NCBI RefSeq assembly: GCF_027938815.1
Contig: NZ_CP115913.1
Span: forward strand, 2,700,001 to 2,764,000
DNA length: 64,000 nt
Direction of reading: 5' to 3'
Source: Oceanirhabdus sp. W0125-5
GTDB taxonomy: Bacteria; Bacillota; Clostridia; Clostridiales; Clostridiaceae
Shown: in pieces, positions 17,353-27,062 of the stretch
How positions within the stretch are numbered: position 1 is the stretch's first letter
Layout: every line of letters begins with the position of its first letter
Translations under genes and position numbers: made by a program
The notes under the pieces: model-generated
The model's input: the letters and a program-made list of their open reading frames with translations, nothing else
What the model was told of the DNA's origin: nothing
The model's database searches: none

Positions 17353-18684
17353 ATGAATAGATTAGAAATTGAAAGATTTTATATGAAAGAAATTTTAAAG
17401 AATAAAGAAAAACATATAAAAAACTATAAAGAAATGATTAAGAAAGTTAAGAATTCAACTGCAATGTATAAGGGAGAACCTATTCCATTCTTATATATGC
17501 CTAAAATGTACACAGAATCAGATTTAAATGAATTTATAAAGTTATCTGAAACTATGATGGGGATTTTAAGAAAAGTTATTGATAGATATCTTACAAATTA
17601 TGAATATAGAAAAGAATTCAGATTTGGGAGTTTATTAGATAAATTAATTAGGGTTGAGCATGGATTTAGGGCATATGTTCCAATGGCACGAATTGATTTG
17701 TTTTATAAAGGGATAGGAAAATTTAAGTTCTGTGAATTAAATGCAGATGGCTCATCAGCTATGAATGAAGATAGAGAACTTGGTAAAATATTTAGAGAAA
17801 GTGGAATATTTGATAATATCCCACATGATTTTAATGAAGAAAATTTCGAATTATTTAATAGTTGGGTTAAGGAATGTGAAAAAATGTACACTGAATTTGG
17901 TGGAGTTAAGGGGGAAGAAACAACTGTAGCTATTGTAGATTGGTCAGGTGGTGGAACAGTTAATGAATTTAAGGTTTTTAAAAAAGCTTTTGAGGAAAAT
18001 GGATTTAAAGCTATTATTGTAGATCCTAGAGATGTAACATTCAAAGAAAGTACTTTATATCACAATGATACCAAGATTGATATTGTGTATAGAAGACTTG
18101 TGACGAGAGAAATAATAGATAGAAGTGATGAAATAAAGGACTTTATTGAAGGATGCTTAAGTGGGAAAGTATGCGTAATTGGACCAATAAAATCACAAAT
18201 AATACACAACAAGAGAATCTTTAAAATATTACATGATGAAGAAACAAAAGCTTTTTTAACAGATGAAGAGATAAGTTTCATAGAAGAACACATACCTTTA
18301 ACTAAGTATTTTGAAGGAGATGGTTGGGACATTAATAAACTTATAGCTGATAAAGATGAGCTGATTTTGAAACCTAGCGATTTATATGCATCAAGAGGAG
18401 TATATGCAGGTAAAGATTTCACAGATGAAATGTGGAGAGAAAAATTATTTAAATGTAAAGATGAAGATTATTTAATTCAAGAGTATTATACCCCACATAA
18501 GACAACATTACTTGAAGTAACAGAAGATGATATTGTACAATGTGAGTTTAATAACATTACAGGTATATATATGTACAATGAGAAAATGGCAGGACTGTAT
18601 TCTAGAGTTGGAAAAAATCCAATAATTTCAGGGTTACATGAGTGTTACACACTTCCTACGTTTATAATAAAAGAGAGCGAATAA
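17353..18684 (+). CDS. Glutathionylspermidine synthase-like ATP-grasp ligase
   Basis: The 443-aa protein looks like the pre-ATP-grasp plus ATP-grasp module of glutathionylspermidine synthase (GSP_synth family), not like GshB. Visible features are the FCELNADGSSAMNED segment near residue 130, the ILKPSDLYASRGVY loop near 335-350 and the IQEYY segment. There is no CHAP amidase domain. Family chemistry is ATP-dependent amide formation on a glutathione-like carboxylate. Its position behind glutamate-cysteine ligase suggests it adds the third group to gamma-Glu-Cys. Whether that is glycine, an amine or something else cannot be read from sequence. Confidence 0.78.
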   Translation: MNRLEIERFYMKEILKNKEKHIKNYKEMIKKVKNSTAMYKGEPIPFLYMPKMYTESDLNEFIKLSETMMGILRKVIDRYLTNYEYRKEFRFGSLLDKLIRVEHGFRAYVPMARIDLFYKGIGKFKFCELNADGSSAMNEDRELGKIFRESGIFDNIPHDFNEENFELFNSWVKECEKMYTEFGGVKGEETTVAIVDWSGGGTVNEFKVFKKAFEENGFKAIIVDPRDVTFKESTLYHNDTKIDIVYRRLVTREIIDRSDEIKDFIEGCLSGKVCVIGPIKSQIIHNKRIFKILHDEETKAFLTDEEISFIEEHIPLTKYFEGDGWDINKLIADKDELILKPSDLYASRGVYAGKDFTDEMWREKLFKCKDEDYLIQEYYTPHKTTLLEVTEDDIVQCEFNNITGIYMYNEKMAGLYSRVGKNPIISGLHECYTLPTFIIKESE

Positions 18685-18689
18685 AAACA

Positions 18690-18929
18690 AATTGATAATG
18701 GATAATGTATAATGGAGAATGAATGATATTTCACTCTGTGAAATTTTAATTTATCGTTCCTTGGATATTAAGATTCACTCGTTTAACTGGAATGAATCAG
18801 TGCTGTTTACTCATTTTATCTTAGATAAAATGAGTAAACAGCTTTTTCTTAAAGTATAATAAAATGTAGCTTCTCACGTAAGGGAGAAGCATCCATCATT
18901 CTACATTCTCCATTATCAATTCTACATTT
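18690..18929 (+). repeat. Structured intergenic repeat, copy B
   Basis: The arms (about 18690-18727 and 18893-18929) use ATTGATAATGG- and GAGAATG-type words. Core hairpins are TTTCAC-tct-GTGAAA, GCTTCTCAC-gtaa-GGGAGAAGC, and a perfect 20-bp stem running from GCTGTTTACTC to GAGTAAACAGC with a two-base loop. The element lies between the ATP-grasp ligase gene and ruvA. Confidence 0.82.
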
Positions 18930-19020
18930 AATTTAGCGCACTCAGTGCGTATTTTTTCGTTGAACATTTTTTCGTATAATGGTAAAGTATAATATAGAAC
19001 AAAATCAGGGTGGTGAAGTT

Positions 19021-19620
19021 TTGTACGAATACATAAAAGGGAAGTATGAAGGATTAAGCAAAGGTTACATAATTGTAGAAAATAATAATATTGGATATAA
19101 AATATTCACTTCAGGAACTACAATTGCACAGATGCCTATAATAGGGGAAGATGTGAAGTTATATGTTGAGCAGATTGTTAGACAAGACTTTATTGGATTA
19201 TACGGTTTTTTAACAATGGATGAATTAAATATGTTTAATATGCTGCTGAATGTTAATGGTGTTGGTGCTAAAGCATCCTTATCATTATTGTCAATTGCTA
19301 ACATTGAAACATTAAAATATTCTATAGTTAATGAGGATGATAAAACTCTTACAAGGGCGCCTGGTATAGGGAAAAAGACTGCTCAGAGAATTATTTTAGA
19401 ACTTAAAGATAAGGTTAAGAAGCTTGATGAATTTGATGAGAATATTCAGATAAAATTACTAGATGAAAGTTCGAATATTTCAAATGCTGAAGAAGCTGCT
19501 GAGGCGTTAATGGCTTTAGGTTATACTCAAAAAGAGGCAGATAAAGTGCTTAAGAAAGTTGATAAGAGTGATACAATTGAAAATATCATAAAGGAAAGTT
19601 TGAAACTTCTTATGAATTAA
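19021..19620 (+). CDS. ruvA: Holliday junction DNA helicase subunit RuvA
   Basis: The 199-aa junction-binding subunit of the RuvAB branch-migration motor shows the N-terminal OB-fold start LYEYIKGKYEG, the helix-hairpin-helix pair NVNGVGAKASL and APGIGKKTAQRI, and the C-terminal domain AAEALMALGYT that contacts RuvB. I start it at TTG 19021, since RuvA normally begins M-Y-E-Y and a G-rich site precedes it. The in-frame ATG at 18979 would add 14 atypical residues. It is followed by ruvB after 67 bp. Confidence 0.95.
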   Translation: MYEYIKGKYEGLSKGYIIVENNNIGYKIFTSGTTIAQMPIIGEDVKLYVEQIVRQDFIGLYGFLTMDELNMFNMLLNVNGVGAKASLSLLSIANIETLKYSIVNEDDKTLTRAPGIGKKTAQRIILELKDKVKKLDEFDENIQIKLLDESSNISNAEEAAEALMALGYTQKEADKVLKKVDKSDTIENIIKESLKLLMN

Positions 19621-19687
19621 CAGTGAAATTATTATAGCTACAAAATTTTAGAGTATTTGAATTATATAAGTGAAGAGGTGAATAATT

Positions 19688-20710
19688 ATGGATGATAGAA
19701 TAATAACCTCACAAGAAATGTTTGAAGATAACGATAGCGAATTTTCATTAAGACCCCAAAATTTGAGAGAATATATAGGGCAGAAAAAGGTGAAAGAAAA
19801 ACTAGATATATTCATTCAAGCAGCAAAACTCAGGGATGAAGCACTAGATCATGTTCTTCTTTATGGACCACCAGGACTTGGAAAAACAACTCTAGCTAAT
19901 ATTATTGCCAGGGAAATGGGGGGAGAATTAAAAATTACCTCAGGACCAGCAATTGAAAGAGCAGGGGATTTGGCAGCCATATTAACAAATTTAAAGGATA
20001 ATGATGTGCTATTTATTGATGAGATACATAGATTAAATAGAGCAGTTGAAGAAATTCTTTACCCTGCAATGGAGGATTATGCCCTAGATATTGTTATTGG
20101 TAAAGGTGCTGCTGCTAAATCAATTCGTATAGATCTACCCAAATTCACACTGATTGGAGCTACAACTAGGCTTGGATTATTAACATCACCACTTAGAGAT
20201 AGATTTGGGGTTATGTGTCCTATGGAATTCTATGAAATAGATGAACTTAGAGAAATTGTAGTCAGATCAGCTGATATTTTAAATGTAGATATAATTGAAA
20301 GTGCTGCAGAAATGATAGGAAGACGATCTAGAGGTACTCCGAGAATAGCTAATAGACTTTTAAAAAGAGTTAGAGATTATTGTGCAGTTAAAGGAAATGG
20401 AATAATTACAGAAGAGATTGTTCAAAAAGCTGCAGAACTTCTTGAGATAGACCATGAAGGCTTTGATAAGATTGATAACAAGATTCTTAAAGCAATCATA
20501 AATAATTTTAATGGTGGACCAGTAGGGGTGGAAACACTTGCATACTTTATTGGGGAAGAAAGTTCTACAGTAGAAGATGTTTATGAACCATATCTTCTAC
20601 AGAAGGGGTTTGTTTTAAGAACTCCAAGAGGCAGAGTTGCAGGTGATAGAGCATATGAGCACTTCAATATAAAAAGGGGTAAAAGGTTGATTCAAGAGTC
20701 AATTTTTTAA
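19688..20710 (+). CDS. ruvB: Holliday junction branch-migration helicase RuvB
   Basis: The 340-aa AAA+ motor has Walker [10 protein letters not shown], Walker B LFIDEIHR, the sensor segment [18 protein letters not shown] and a C-terminal winged-helix region, the standard RuvB order and length. It drives branch migration on RuvA-bound four-way junctions. AAGAGGTG precedes the ATG. No ruvC is nearby, as expected in Clostridia, where RecU resolves junctions. Confidence 0.96.
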   Translation: MDDRIITSQEMFEDNDSEFSLRPQNLREYIGQKKVKEKLDIFIQAAKLRDEALDHVLLYGPPGLGKTTLANIIAREMGGELKITSGPAIERAGDLAAILTNLKDNDVLFIDEIHRLNRAVEEILYPAMEDYALDIVIGKGAAAKSIRIDLPKFTLIGATTRLGLLTSPLRDRFGVMCPMEFYEIDELREIVVRSADILNVDIIESAAEMIGRRSRGTPRIANRLLKRVRDYCAVKGNGIITEEIVQKAAELLEIDHEGFDKIDNKILKAIINNFNGGPVGVETLAYFIGEESSTVEDVYEPYLLQKGFVLRTPRGRVAGDRAYEHFNIKRGKRLIQESIF

Positions 20711-20807
20711 ATAACCTTGGGAAAGTTAATAAAGTATCATAAATGCGGCTAAAATATAACATAGGCATTAGAATCTATAAGAATGTCTTAGAGAAAGGGT
20801 GTAAAAT

Positions 20808-21833
20808 TTGAAGGTTAAAGATTTTTACTTTGATTTACCTGAAGAACAGATTGCTCAGAAACCGGCAGAGAAGAGAGATCTTTCTAGATTAATGGTTTAT
20901 GATAGAGAGAGTGGAGAGGTAGAACATAAAGTATTTAAGGATATTGTAGATTATCTTAATGAGGGAGACTGTTTAGTTCTAAATAACACTAGAGTTCTTC
21001 CAGCAAGATTATTTGGAGCAAAGGAAAATACAGGAGGAAAAGTTGAATTCCTGTTATTAAAGAGAATAGATAAAGATACATGGGAGAGCCTTGTTAAGCC
21101 AGGAAAAAAAGCTAAACCTGGAACAAGATTTGTCTTTGGTGATGGAAGATTAAAATGTGAAGTAACAGGAATTGGAGAAGAAGGAAGCAGAATTATAAAG
21201 TTTGAGTATGATGGAGTATTTGAAGAAATTTTAGATGAGCTAGGGAATATGCCGCTACCTCCATATATAACAGAGAGGCTTGAAGATAGAGAACGTTATC
21301 AAACAGTGTATTCAAAAGAAGCGGGTTCTGCAGCAGCACCGACAGCAGGATTGCATTTTACAGAAGAATTACTTGAGAAAATACAGGATAAAGGTGTGAA
21401 ATTAGCATATGTTACACTGCATGTTGGTTTAGGGACTTTTAGACCAGTTAAAGCAGAAACTATAGCTGAGCACCATATGCATTCTGAATATTACGAGATT
21501 GACGAGGAAGCAGCAAAGATAATAAATGAGACAAAAGAAAATGGTGGAAGAGTAATTGCTGTTGGTACAACTTCATGTAGAACGCTTGAAAGTGCTGCAG
21601 AAGAGAATGGTCAACTTGAAGAGAAAAAAGGGGATACAGAAATATTTATATATCCAGGATACAAATTTAAAGTTATCGATGGTATTATAACTAACTTCCA
21701 TTTACCTGAATCTACACTTATTATGCTTATTAGTGCATTGAGTACTAGAGATAAAATTATTAACGCATATAACATTGCAGTAAAAGAAAACTATAGATTC
21801 TTCAGTTTTGGAGATGCTATGTTCATTCGATAA
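20808..21833 (+). CDS. queA: S-adenosylmethionine:tRNA ribosyltransferase-isomerase QueA
   Basis: The 341-aa enzyme transfers the ribosyl part of SAM to preQ1 at tRNA position 34 to make epoxyqueuosine. Family features are the [13 protein letters not shown] start, the [10 protein letters not shown] motif and [12 protein letters not shown] start after GAGAAAGGGTG. It lies immediately upstream of tgt, the preceding step of the pathway, 24 bp apart. Confidence 0.96.
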   Translation: MKVKDFYFDLPEEQIAQKPAEKRDLSRLMVYDRESGEVEHKVFKDIVDYLNEGDCLVLNNTRVLPARLFGAKENTGGKVEFLLLKRIDKDTWESLVKPGKKAKPGTRFVFGDGRLKCEVTGIGEEGSRIIKFEYDGVFEEILDELGNMPLPPYITERLEDRERYQTVYSKEAGSAAAPTAGLHFTEELLEKIQDKGVKLAYVTLHVGLGTFRPVKAETIAEHHMHSEYYEIDEEAAKIINETKENGGRVIAVGTTSCRTLESAAEENGQLEEKKGDTEIFIYPGYKFKVIDGIITNFHLPESTLIMLISALSTRDKIINAYNIAVKENYRFFSFGDAMFIR

Positions 21834-21857
21834 AGGATATATAGAGAGGAGAAAATA

Positions 21858-22994
21858 ATGGGTAAATATACATTATTGAAGAAAGACGGAAATGCTAGAA
21901 GAGGGAGATTTGAAACAGTACATGGTACTATAGAAACCCCTGTTTTTATGAATGTTGGTACACTTGCAGCTATTAAAGGGGCAGTATCATCAATGGATCT
22001 TAAGGAAATAAGATGTCAGGTTGAACTATCTAACACTTATCACCTTCATTTAAGACCAGGAGATGATGTTGTTAAAGAAATGGGTGGATTACATAAGTTC
22101 ATGAATTGGGATAGACCTATCCTTACAGATTCAGGTGGATTCCAAGTGTTCTCTTTAGCTGGTATGAGAAAGATTAAAGAAGAGGGAGTATACTTCAGTT
22201 CTCACATTGATGGAAGAAAAATATTTATGGGACCAGAGGAAAGCATGCAGATACAAAGTAACCTTGCTTCTACTATAGCAATGGCTTTTGATGAATGTAT
22301 TCCAAACCCTTCAACTAGAAAGTACGTTATTGATTCAGTAGCTAGAACTACAAGATGGCTTGAAAGGTGTAAAAATGAAGTTGATAGATTGAATTCACTT
22401 GAAACAACTATAAATAAAAATCAAATGTTATTTGGAATAAACCAAGGTGGAGTATACAACGATATTAGAATTGAACATGCAAAAACTATTGTAGATATGG
22501 ATCTTGATGGATATGCAATAGGTGGATTGGCTGTTGGAGAAACTCATGAAGAAATGTATGATGTCATAGAAAATGTAACGCCGCATTTACCACATGACAA
22601 ACCTATTTACCTTATGGGAGTGGGGCTGCCAAGTAATATACTTGAGGCTGTTGATAGAGGCGTAGATTTCTTTGATTGCGTACTTCCTGCTAGAAATGGA
22701 AGACATGGTCATGTATTTACTAAGCATGGTAAGATAAATCTATTCAATAAAAAATTTGAACTAGATGGTGCACCGATTGATGAGGGATGTGATTGTCCTG
22801 CATGTAGAAATTACAGCAGAGCATATATCAGGCATTTATTTAAAGCGAAAGAGATGCTTGCAATGAGATTGTGTGTGCTTCATAATCTATACTTCTATAA
22901 TAAGCTTATGGAAGAAATTAGAGATGCTATAGATGGTGGATATTTCAAACAATATAAAAAGCAAAAATTAGAAGAATGGAACGGTAGAGCATAA
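21858..22994 (+). CDS. tgt: Queuine tRNA-ribosyltransferase
   Basis: The 378-aa enzyme exchanges guanine-34 for preQ1 in GUN-anticodon tRNAs. Visible features are the LTDSGGFQVFSL active-site segment, the GGLAVGE motif and the zinc site C-x-C-x2-C...H near the C-terminus (CDCPACRNYSRAYIRH). It has a normal length and is coupled with queA. Confidence 0.96.
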   Translation: MGKYTLLKKDGNARRGRFETVHGTIETPVFMNVGTLAAIKGAVSSMDLKEIRCQVELSNTYHLHLRPGDDVVKEMGGLHKFMNWDRPILTDSGGFQVFSLAGMRKIKEEGVYFSSHIDGRKIFMGPEESMQIQSNLASTIAMAFDECIPNPSTRKYVIDSVARTTRWLERCKNEVDRLNSLETTINKNQMLFGINQGGVYNDIRIEHAKTIVDMDLDGYAIGGLAVGETHEEMYDVIENVTPHLPHDKPIYLMGVGLPSNILEAVDRGVDFFDCVLPARNGRHGHVFTKHGKINLFNKKFELDGAPIDEGCDCPACRNYSRAYIRHLFKAKEMLAMRLCVLHNLYFYNKLMEEIRDAIDGGYFKQYKKQKLEEWNGRA

Positions 22995-23064
22995 TTCATT
23001 TGAATTATTTTCATTTTTATGATTTAATAGGAATTATAATATTTTTTTGAGGAGGTAGTTTGTA

Positions 23065-23373
23065 ATGGGAGCACAATTAATTCAAATGTTGGTTGTTTTC
23101 GGTATAATGTTTGGAATGATGTACCTTTTAATCATTGTACCAGACAAGAAAAGAAGAAAGAAATATTCTTCAATGTTAGATGCTATGAAGGTAAATGATA
23201 AAGTTACAACTAAAGGTGGAATTGTTGGAAAGATAATAAATATTAAAGACGATTACATAATTCTTGAATCTGGTCCAGATAGAGCAAGAATCAAAATGCT
23301 TAAAACAGGGATTTTTGCAATTGAAAGCAATGAAACTAAAGATGTAGCAACAACATCTGAAGAAAAAAAATAA
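23065..23373 (+). CDS. yajC: Preprotein translocase accessory subunit YajC
   Basis: The 102-aa protein has one N-terminal membrane segment (about residues 5-25), a basic cytosolic turn KKRRKKY and the VTTKGGIVGKI core typical of YajC, the SecDF-associated subunit. GAGGAGG precedes the ATG. secD and secF follow about 2.4 kb later, with four small genes or maturase genes between. Confidence 0.93.
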   Translation: MGAQLIQMLVVFGIMFGMMYLLIIVPDKKRRKKYSSMLDAMKVNDKVTTKGGIVGKIINIKDDYIILESGPDRARIKMLKTGIFAIESNETKDVATTSEEKK

Positions 23374-23400
23374 TAAATATTTTGTAATCTAGAATATTAC

Positions 23401-23443
23401 CCTTCTATTTCTCATAATTATTTAGAAAAGAGAAATAGGAGGG
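23401..23443 (+). promoter_or_regulatory. Hairpin that contains the ribosome binding site of the next gene
   Basis: CCTTCTATTTCTC (23401-23413) pairs with GAGAAATAGGAGG (23430-23442), 13 pairs counting one U-G. The AGGAGGG of the TIGR04086 gene is the 3' arm, and the T run after the stem leads straight into its ATG. It is both a plausible yajC terminator and a ribosome-binding-site trap. Confidence 0.65.
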
Positions 23444-23448
23444 TTTTT

Positions 23449-23817
23449 ATGTATAAAAAAATTAATTACATATGTGTAGGACAAGGGGCAATCAGGGCTT
23501 GTGTAGTAACTCTAATACTGCTTATCATCTTCACAGGGGTAACATCAATATTTGGAGATAATGACTCTGTAAAATCTGTGGTATATATGATAATTACATG
23601 TTTAAGCGTATTATATGGTGCATCATATGCTGCTAGAAAAGCAGGTAAAAAAGGATGGATAGTTGGGTTATTGGTTGCTGCAATTTATAGTGTATGTATT
23701 TATTTGGCATCAATAGGAGCGGGAAGAGAAAGTGTTTTTGTCATGAGAGATGTAGTAAGATTCGCATTAGCTTTAGTGGTTGGAACATTATCTGGTATGC
23801 TTGGAATAAATCTCTAA
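23449..23817 (+). CDS. TIGR04086 family membrane protein
   Basis: The small 122-aa membrane protein has four predicted hydrophobic segments and glycine-rich turns, matching the uncharacterised TIGR04086 family that sits between yajC and the SCIFF genes in Clostridia. Function unknown. The genomic position next to Sec accessory genes and SCIFF peptide maturation is conserved in this group. Its ribosome binding site is inside a hairpin (23401-23443). Confidence 0.8.
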   Translation: MYKKINYICVGQGAIRACVVTLILLIIFTGVTSIFGDNDSVKSVVYMIITCLSVLYGASYAARKAGKKGWIVGLLVAAIYSVCIYLASIGAGRESVFVMRDVVRFALALVVGTLSGMLGINL

Positions 23818-23949
23818 TTAAATTCATATATTATGATGAAAACATAGAATAATAGTTATATAAATGAAAAAGTATCCATAAAAAACTTTTTTAAACTATG
23901 TTTTTATGTTATAATTAATCAGAATAATTGGGATGAGAGGAGATTTAAC

Positions 23950-24087
23950 ATGAAACACATTAAAATTATTAATAAGTCTAGCTTAAAAGACACATTAAAG
24001 AAGCCTGGTTGTAAAGAATGTGCAAACTCTTGTCAATCTGCATGTAAAACTTCATGTACAGTTGGAAACTTACAGTGTGAAAACTAA
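23950..24087 (+). CDS. scfA: Six-cysteine SCIFF peptide precursor
   Basis: The 45-aa peptide MKHIKIINKSS... has cysteines at 21, 24, 28, 32, 36 and 43, the six-cysteines-in-forty-five hallmark of SCIFF. It is a ribosomally made peptide in which radical SAM chemistry installs Cys-to-Thr thioether links (T37 or T34 are possible acceptors). GAGAGG precedes the ATG. A TATAAT box lies at 23910-23915. The maturase gene scfB follows. The role of the finished peptide is not known. Confidence 0.95.
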   Translation: MKHIKIINKSSLKDTLKKPGCKECANSCQSACKTSCTVGNLQCEN

Positions 24088-24098
24088 AAAACATTTTG

Positions 24099-24124
24099 AA
24101 AGCAGTAACGTCAGTTACTGCTTT
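24099..24124 (+). terminator. Hairpin between scfA and scfB
   Basis: AAAGCAGTAAC and GTTACTGCTTT form an 11-bp stem with a four-base loop. The following GAGTTTGTT is only weakly T-rich, so it may be a partial terminator that lowers scfB relative to scfA. Confidence 0.6.
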
Positions 24125-24272
24125 GAGTTTGTTAAAAAAGAGTTTTTGGTTTTTTAAACTATAATTTCTACATCATTAGGAAAATGTGAAAAAGTGGCAA
24201 AATTTTTTTTATAATCATTTATTTAAGTCAATAAAATTAATTGATAAATATGAAAAACAGGAGGAAATGACA

Positions 24273-25640
24273 GTGGCGTTAATTCATAAATTTAAACAGG
24301 GAAACGATTATTTTGTTATTGATATCAACTCAGGATCACTTCATAAAATTGATGAATTAGTTTTTGATATTTTAGACGATGAAGAATTCTTAAGTTTTGA
24401 AAGTGTAAAGAAAAATTTAAATGGTAAATATGAAGAAGAAATCATAAAAGAAGCATACGAAGAACTTAAATATCTTGTGGATGAGGGGTATTTATATTCT
24501 GAAGAATTATATAGAGACGTTGCTATTAAAGGGCAAGAAGGACCATCTTTTATAAAGGCACTTTGCTTAAATATTATTCATGATTGTAATCTTCAATGCA
24601 AATACTGCTTTGCAGATGAAGGGGAGTACCATGGTGGAAAGAAGAGAATGTCTGCTGAGGTAGGTAAAAAAGCAATTGATTTTGTTATAAAACATTCAGG
24701 TCCTAGAAAAAATATTGAGGTTGATTTATTCGGTGGAGAACCTCTTATGGCTATGAAAGAAATAAAAGAAATTGTTGAATATGGTAAAGAAGTTGGAGCA
24801 GAAAAAGGAAAGAATATCAGATTCACAATGACAACTAATGCTACATTATTAAACGATGAAATCATTGAGTATCTTAATGAAAATATGGTGAATATTGTTC
24901 TTAGTCTTGATGGAAGAAAGAGTATTAATGACGCAATGAGAACAAGAAAAGATGGAACAGGTAGTTATGATGCTATTCTTCCTAAAATTAAAGAAATGGT
25001 TGCTAAGAGAGATAAGGACAAGATGCATTATGTTAGAGGAACTTTTACAAGAAATAATCTTGACTTTTTCCAAGATGTAAAACATTTTGTAGAAGAAGGC
25101 TTTAAGGAAATTTCTATTGAACCTGTTGTTCTACCATTTGAGAATCCATTGGCATTACAACCAGAAGATGTTGAAACAATTAAGGGTGAATATGATAAAC
25201 TTTACGAATATATGGCTGAGAAGAGTTCAAAGGGAGAAGGATTCAATTTCTATCATTTTAATGTGGATTTAAAAGGTGGACCATGCATATATAAGAGAAT
25301 CAGCGGATGTGGAGCTGGTCATGAATATGTAGCCGTAACTCCAGAAGGTGAAGTATATCCTTGTCATCAATTTGTTGGTCAAGAAGAATATAAAATGGGT
25401 ACGTTAGATAGTGAAAAATTAAATGAAGATATCATGAAAACTTTCAAGTGTGCACATATTTATAATAAAGAAATGTGTACAGGATGTTGGGCTAGATTCT
25501 ACTGTAGTGGGGGTTGCCAAGCTAATAATCATAGCTTTAATGGAGATATGAATATACCATATGAGTTAGGGTGTGAACTTCAAAAGAAGAGAATTGAATG
25601 TGCAATTGCATTAAAAGCTCTACAGATGGAAAAAGAGTAA
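24273..25640 (+). CDS. scfB: SCIFF peptide radical SAM maturase
   Basis: This 455-aa radical SAM/SPASM enzyme forms thioether crosslinks in the ScfA peptide. The N-terminal region resembles the peptide-binding (RRE-like) domain. The radical SAM cluster is C105-x3-C109-x2-C112, and C-terminal SPASM cysteines are seen in YPCHQFVG, CTGCWARFYCSGGC and around the last 20 residues. I choose GTG 24273, 8 bp after AGGAGG, which gives the usual ALIHKFK start. A longer frame opens at 24186 without a ribosome binding site. Confidence 0.94.
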   Translation: MALIHKFKQGNDYFVIDINSGSLHKIDELVFDILDDEEFLSFESVKKNLNGKYEEEIIKEAYEELKYLVDEGYLYSEELYRDVAIKGQEGPSFIKALCLNIIHDCNLQCKYCFADEGEYHGGKKRMSAEVGKKAIDFVIKHSGPRKNIEVDLFGGEPLMAMKEIKEIVEYGKEVGAEKGKNIRFTMTTNATLLNDEIIEYLNENMVNIVLSLDGRKSINDAMRTRKDGTGSYDAILPKIKEMVAKRDKDKMHYVRGTFTRNNLDFFQDVKHFVEEGFKEISIEPVVLPFENPLALQPEDVETIKGEYDKLYEYMAEKSSKGEGFNFYHFNVDLKGGPCIYKRISGCGAGHEYVAVTPEGEVYPCHQFVGQEEYKMGTLDSEKLNEDIMKTFKCAHIYNKEMCTGCWARFYCSGGCQANNHSFNGDMNIPYELGCELQKKRIECAIALKALQMEKE

Positions 25641-25742
25641 AAAAATGAAAGTATCAAATTGGAAATATTGACTATTTACCCTAGAGGATTTATAATTAAT
25701 CCTATGGATATTGATTTAACTTGCGAGTAAAGGAGGATATAC

Positions 25743-27056
25743 ATGAAGAAAGGAAAAGGCACCTTAATATTTTTAATCATCGTTTTATTTGTAGGGATTT
25801 TTTCTTTTGCTAGCTTCAAGGGGCTTACAGTATTTAATACATATAGATTTAAGCCTGTAAGTGAAAGTATAGGAAAAGGGTTAGATCTTGTAGGAGGGAT
25901 TTCGGTAATAGAATCCGTTCAAGATTACAATGTAAGTGATGAAGAGGTTCAGAAATATAAGGAGAGCAACCCAGATGAGAGTGTTGCCACTATTAGAAGA
26001 ACCTTAGAAGAAAGTGCAATGGCTAGAACAAAAGAACTAATTGAAATGAGAGTAAACAAATTAGGGATAAGTGAAACTGTTGTTGCAAGAGACGGGGAAG
26101 ATAGAATCAGAATCGAAATACCAGGAGTATATGATTCTGAGGAAGTTATTAACCTTGTTGGTAAGACTGGTCAACTTAAGTTTGTTGGTCCAGATGGTGA
26201 AACAATCTTAACTGGAGAAAATGTTGAGAGAGCTATCGCTAGAAGAAATGATATTGGGCAACCACTGGTTTCGTTAAGTCTTAATAAAGAGGGTGCTGTA
26301 AAGTTTGAAGAAGCTACTAAAAAGTTTCTAAATCAGAGAATCTCAATATATTTAGATGAAGATGAAATTGTTAGTCCAATAGTATCTAGTGTAATCTCAG
26401 ACGGAGAAGCTGTGATAAATCAGATTGAGAGCGAATCAAGAGCGAGCAGTATAGCTAACTTGATTAACTCAGGAGCACTGCCAGTTACATTAAAGATTGA
26501 ATCATATGATACAGTAGGTGCAACATTAGGAGAAAATGCAGTACCATTAAGTACAAAAGCAGGAATGATTGGTATTCTTATCATTATGGCATTCATGATA
26601 ATTTATTATAGAGTACCTGGAGTTATATCATCTATCGCGTTATTATTATTTGTTGTTTTAGATATGAATATTTTTGCAAGCTTAGGTGGAGTATTAACTT
26701 TAGCTGGTATCGCTGGTTTACTGTTAACAATAGGTATGGCAGTAGATGCAAATGTACTGATTTTTGAAAGAATTAAGGAAGAAATTAAACTTGGAAAATC
26801 TCCAAGAACTGCCTTAGAAGCAGGATATAGCAGAGCATTAATTTCTATAGTAGATGCAAATGTAACAACATTAATTGCTGCACTTATACTTTACTTTATA
26901 GGTACAGGAGCTGTTAAAGGATTTGCATTAACGTTATTAATTGGTATAGCTGTAAGTATGTTTACTGCTCTTGTGTTCACAAAATACATGTTAAAGCTTG
27001 GAATGTCCATAGGTATACTTAAGAAGCCTGGACACTTCGGTGTGAAAAGGGGGTAG
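25743..27056 (+). CDS. secD: Protein translocase subunit SecD
   Basis: The 437-aa protein has an N-terminal membrane segment, a periplasmic-type P1 region (shorter than in E. coli) and five C-terminal membrane segments with GMAVDANVLIFERIKEE, the conserved TM4 motif. With SecF it uses the proton gradient to help release secreted proteins. It is 6 bp upstream of secF. Confidence 0.95.
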   Translation: MKKGKGTLIFLIIVLFVGIFSFASFKGLTVFNTYRFKPVSESIGKGLDLVGGISVIESVQDYNVSDEEVQKYKESNPDESVATIRRTLEESAMARTKELIEMRVNKLGISETVVARDGEDRIRIEIPGVYDSEEVINLVGKTGQLKFVGPDGETILTGENVERAIARRNDIGQPLVSLSLNKEGAVKFEEATKKFLNQRISIYLDEDEIVSPIVSSVISDGEAVINQIESESRASSIANLINSGALPVTLKIESYDTVGATLGENAVPLSTKAGMIGILIIMAFMIIYYRVPGVISSIALLLFVVLDMNIFASLGGVLTLAGIAGLLLTIGMAVDANVLIFERIKEEIKLGKSPRTALEAGYSRALISIVDANVTTLIAALILYFIGTGAVKGFALTLLIGIAVSMFTALVFTKYMLKLGMSIGILKKPGHFGVKRG

Positions 27057-27062
27057 TGTAGT

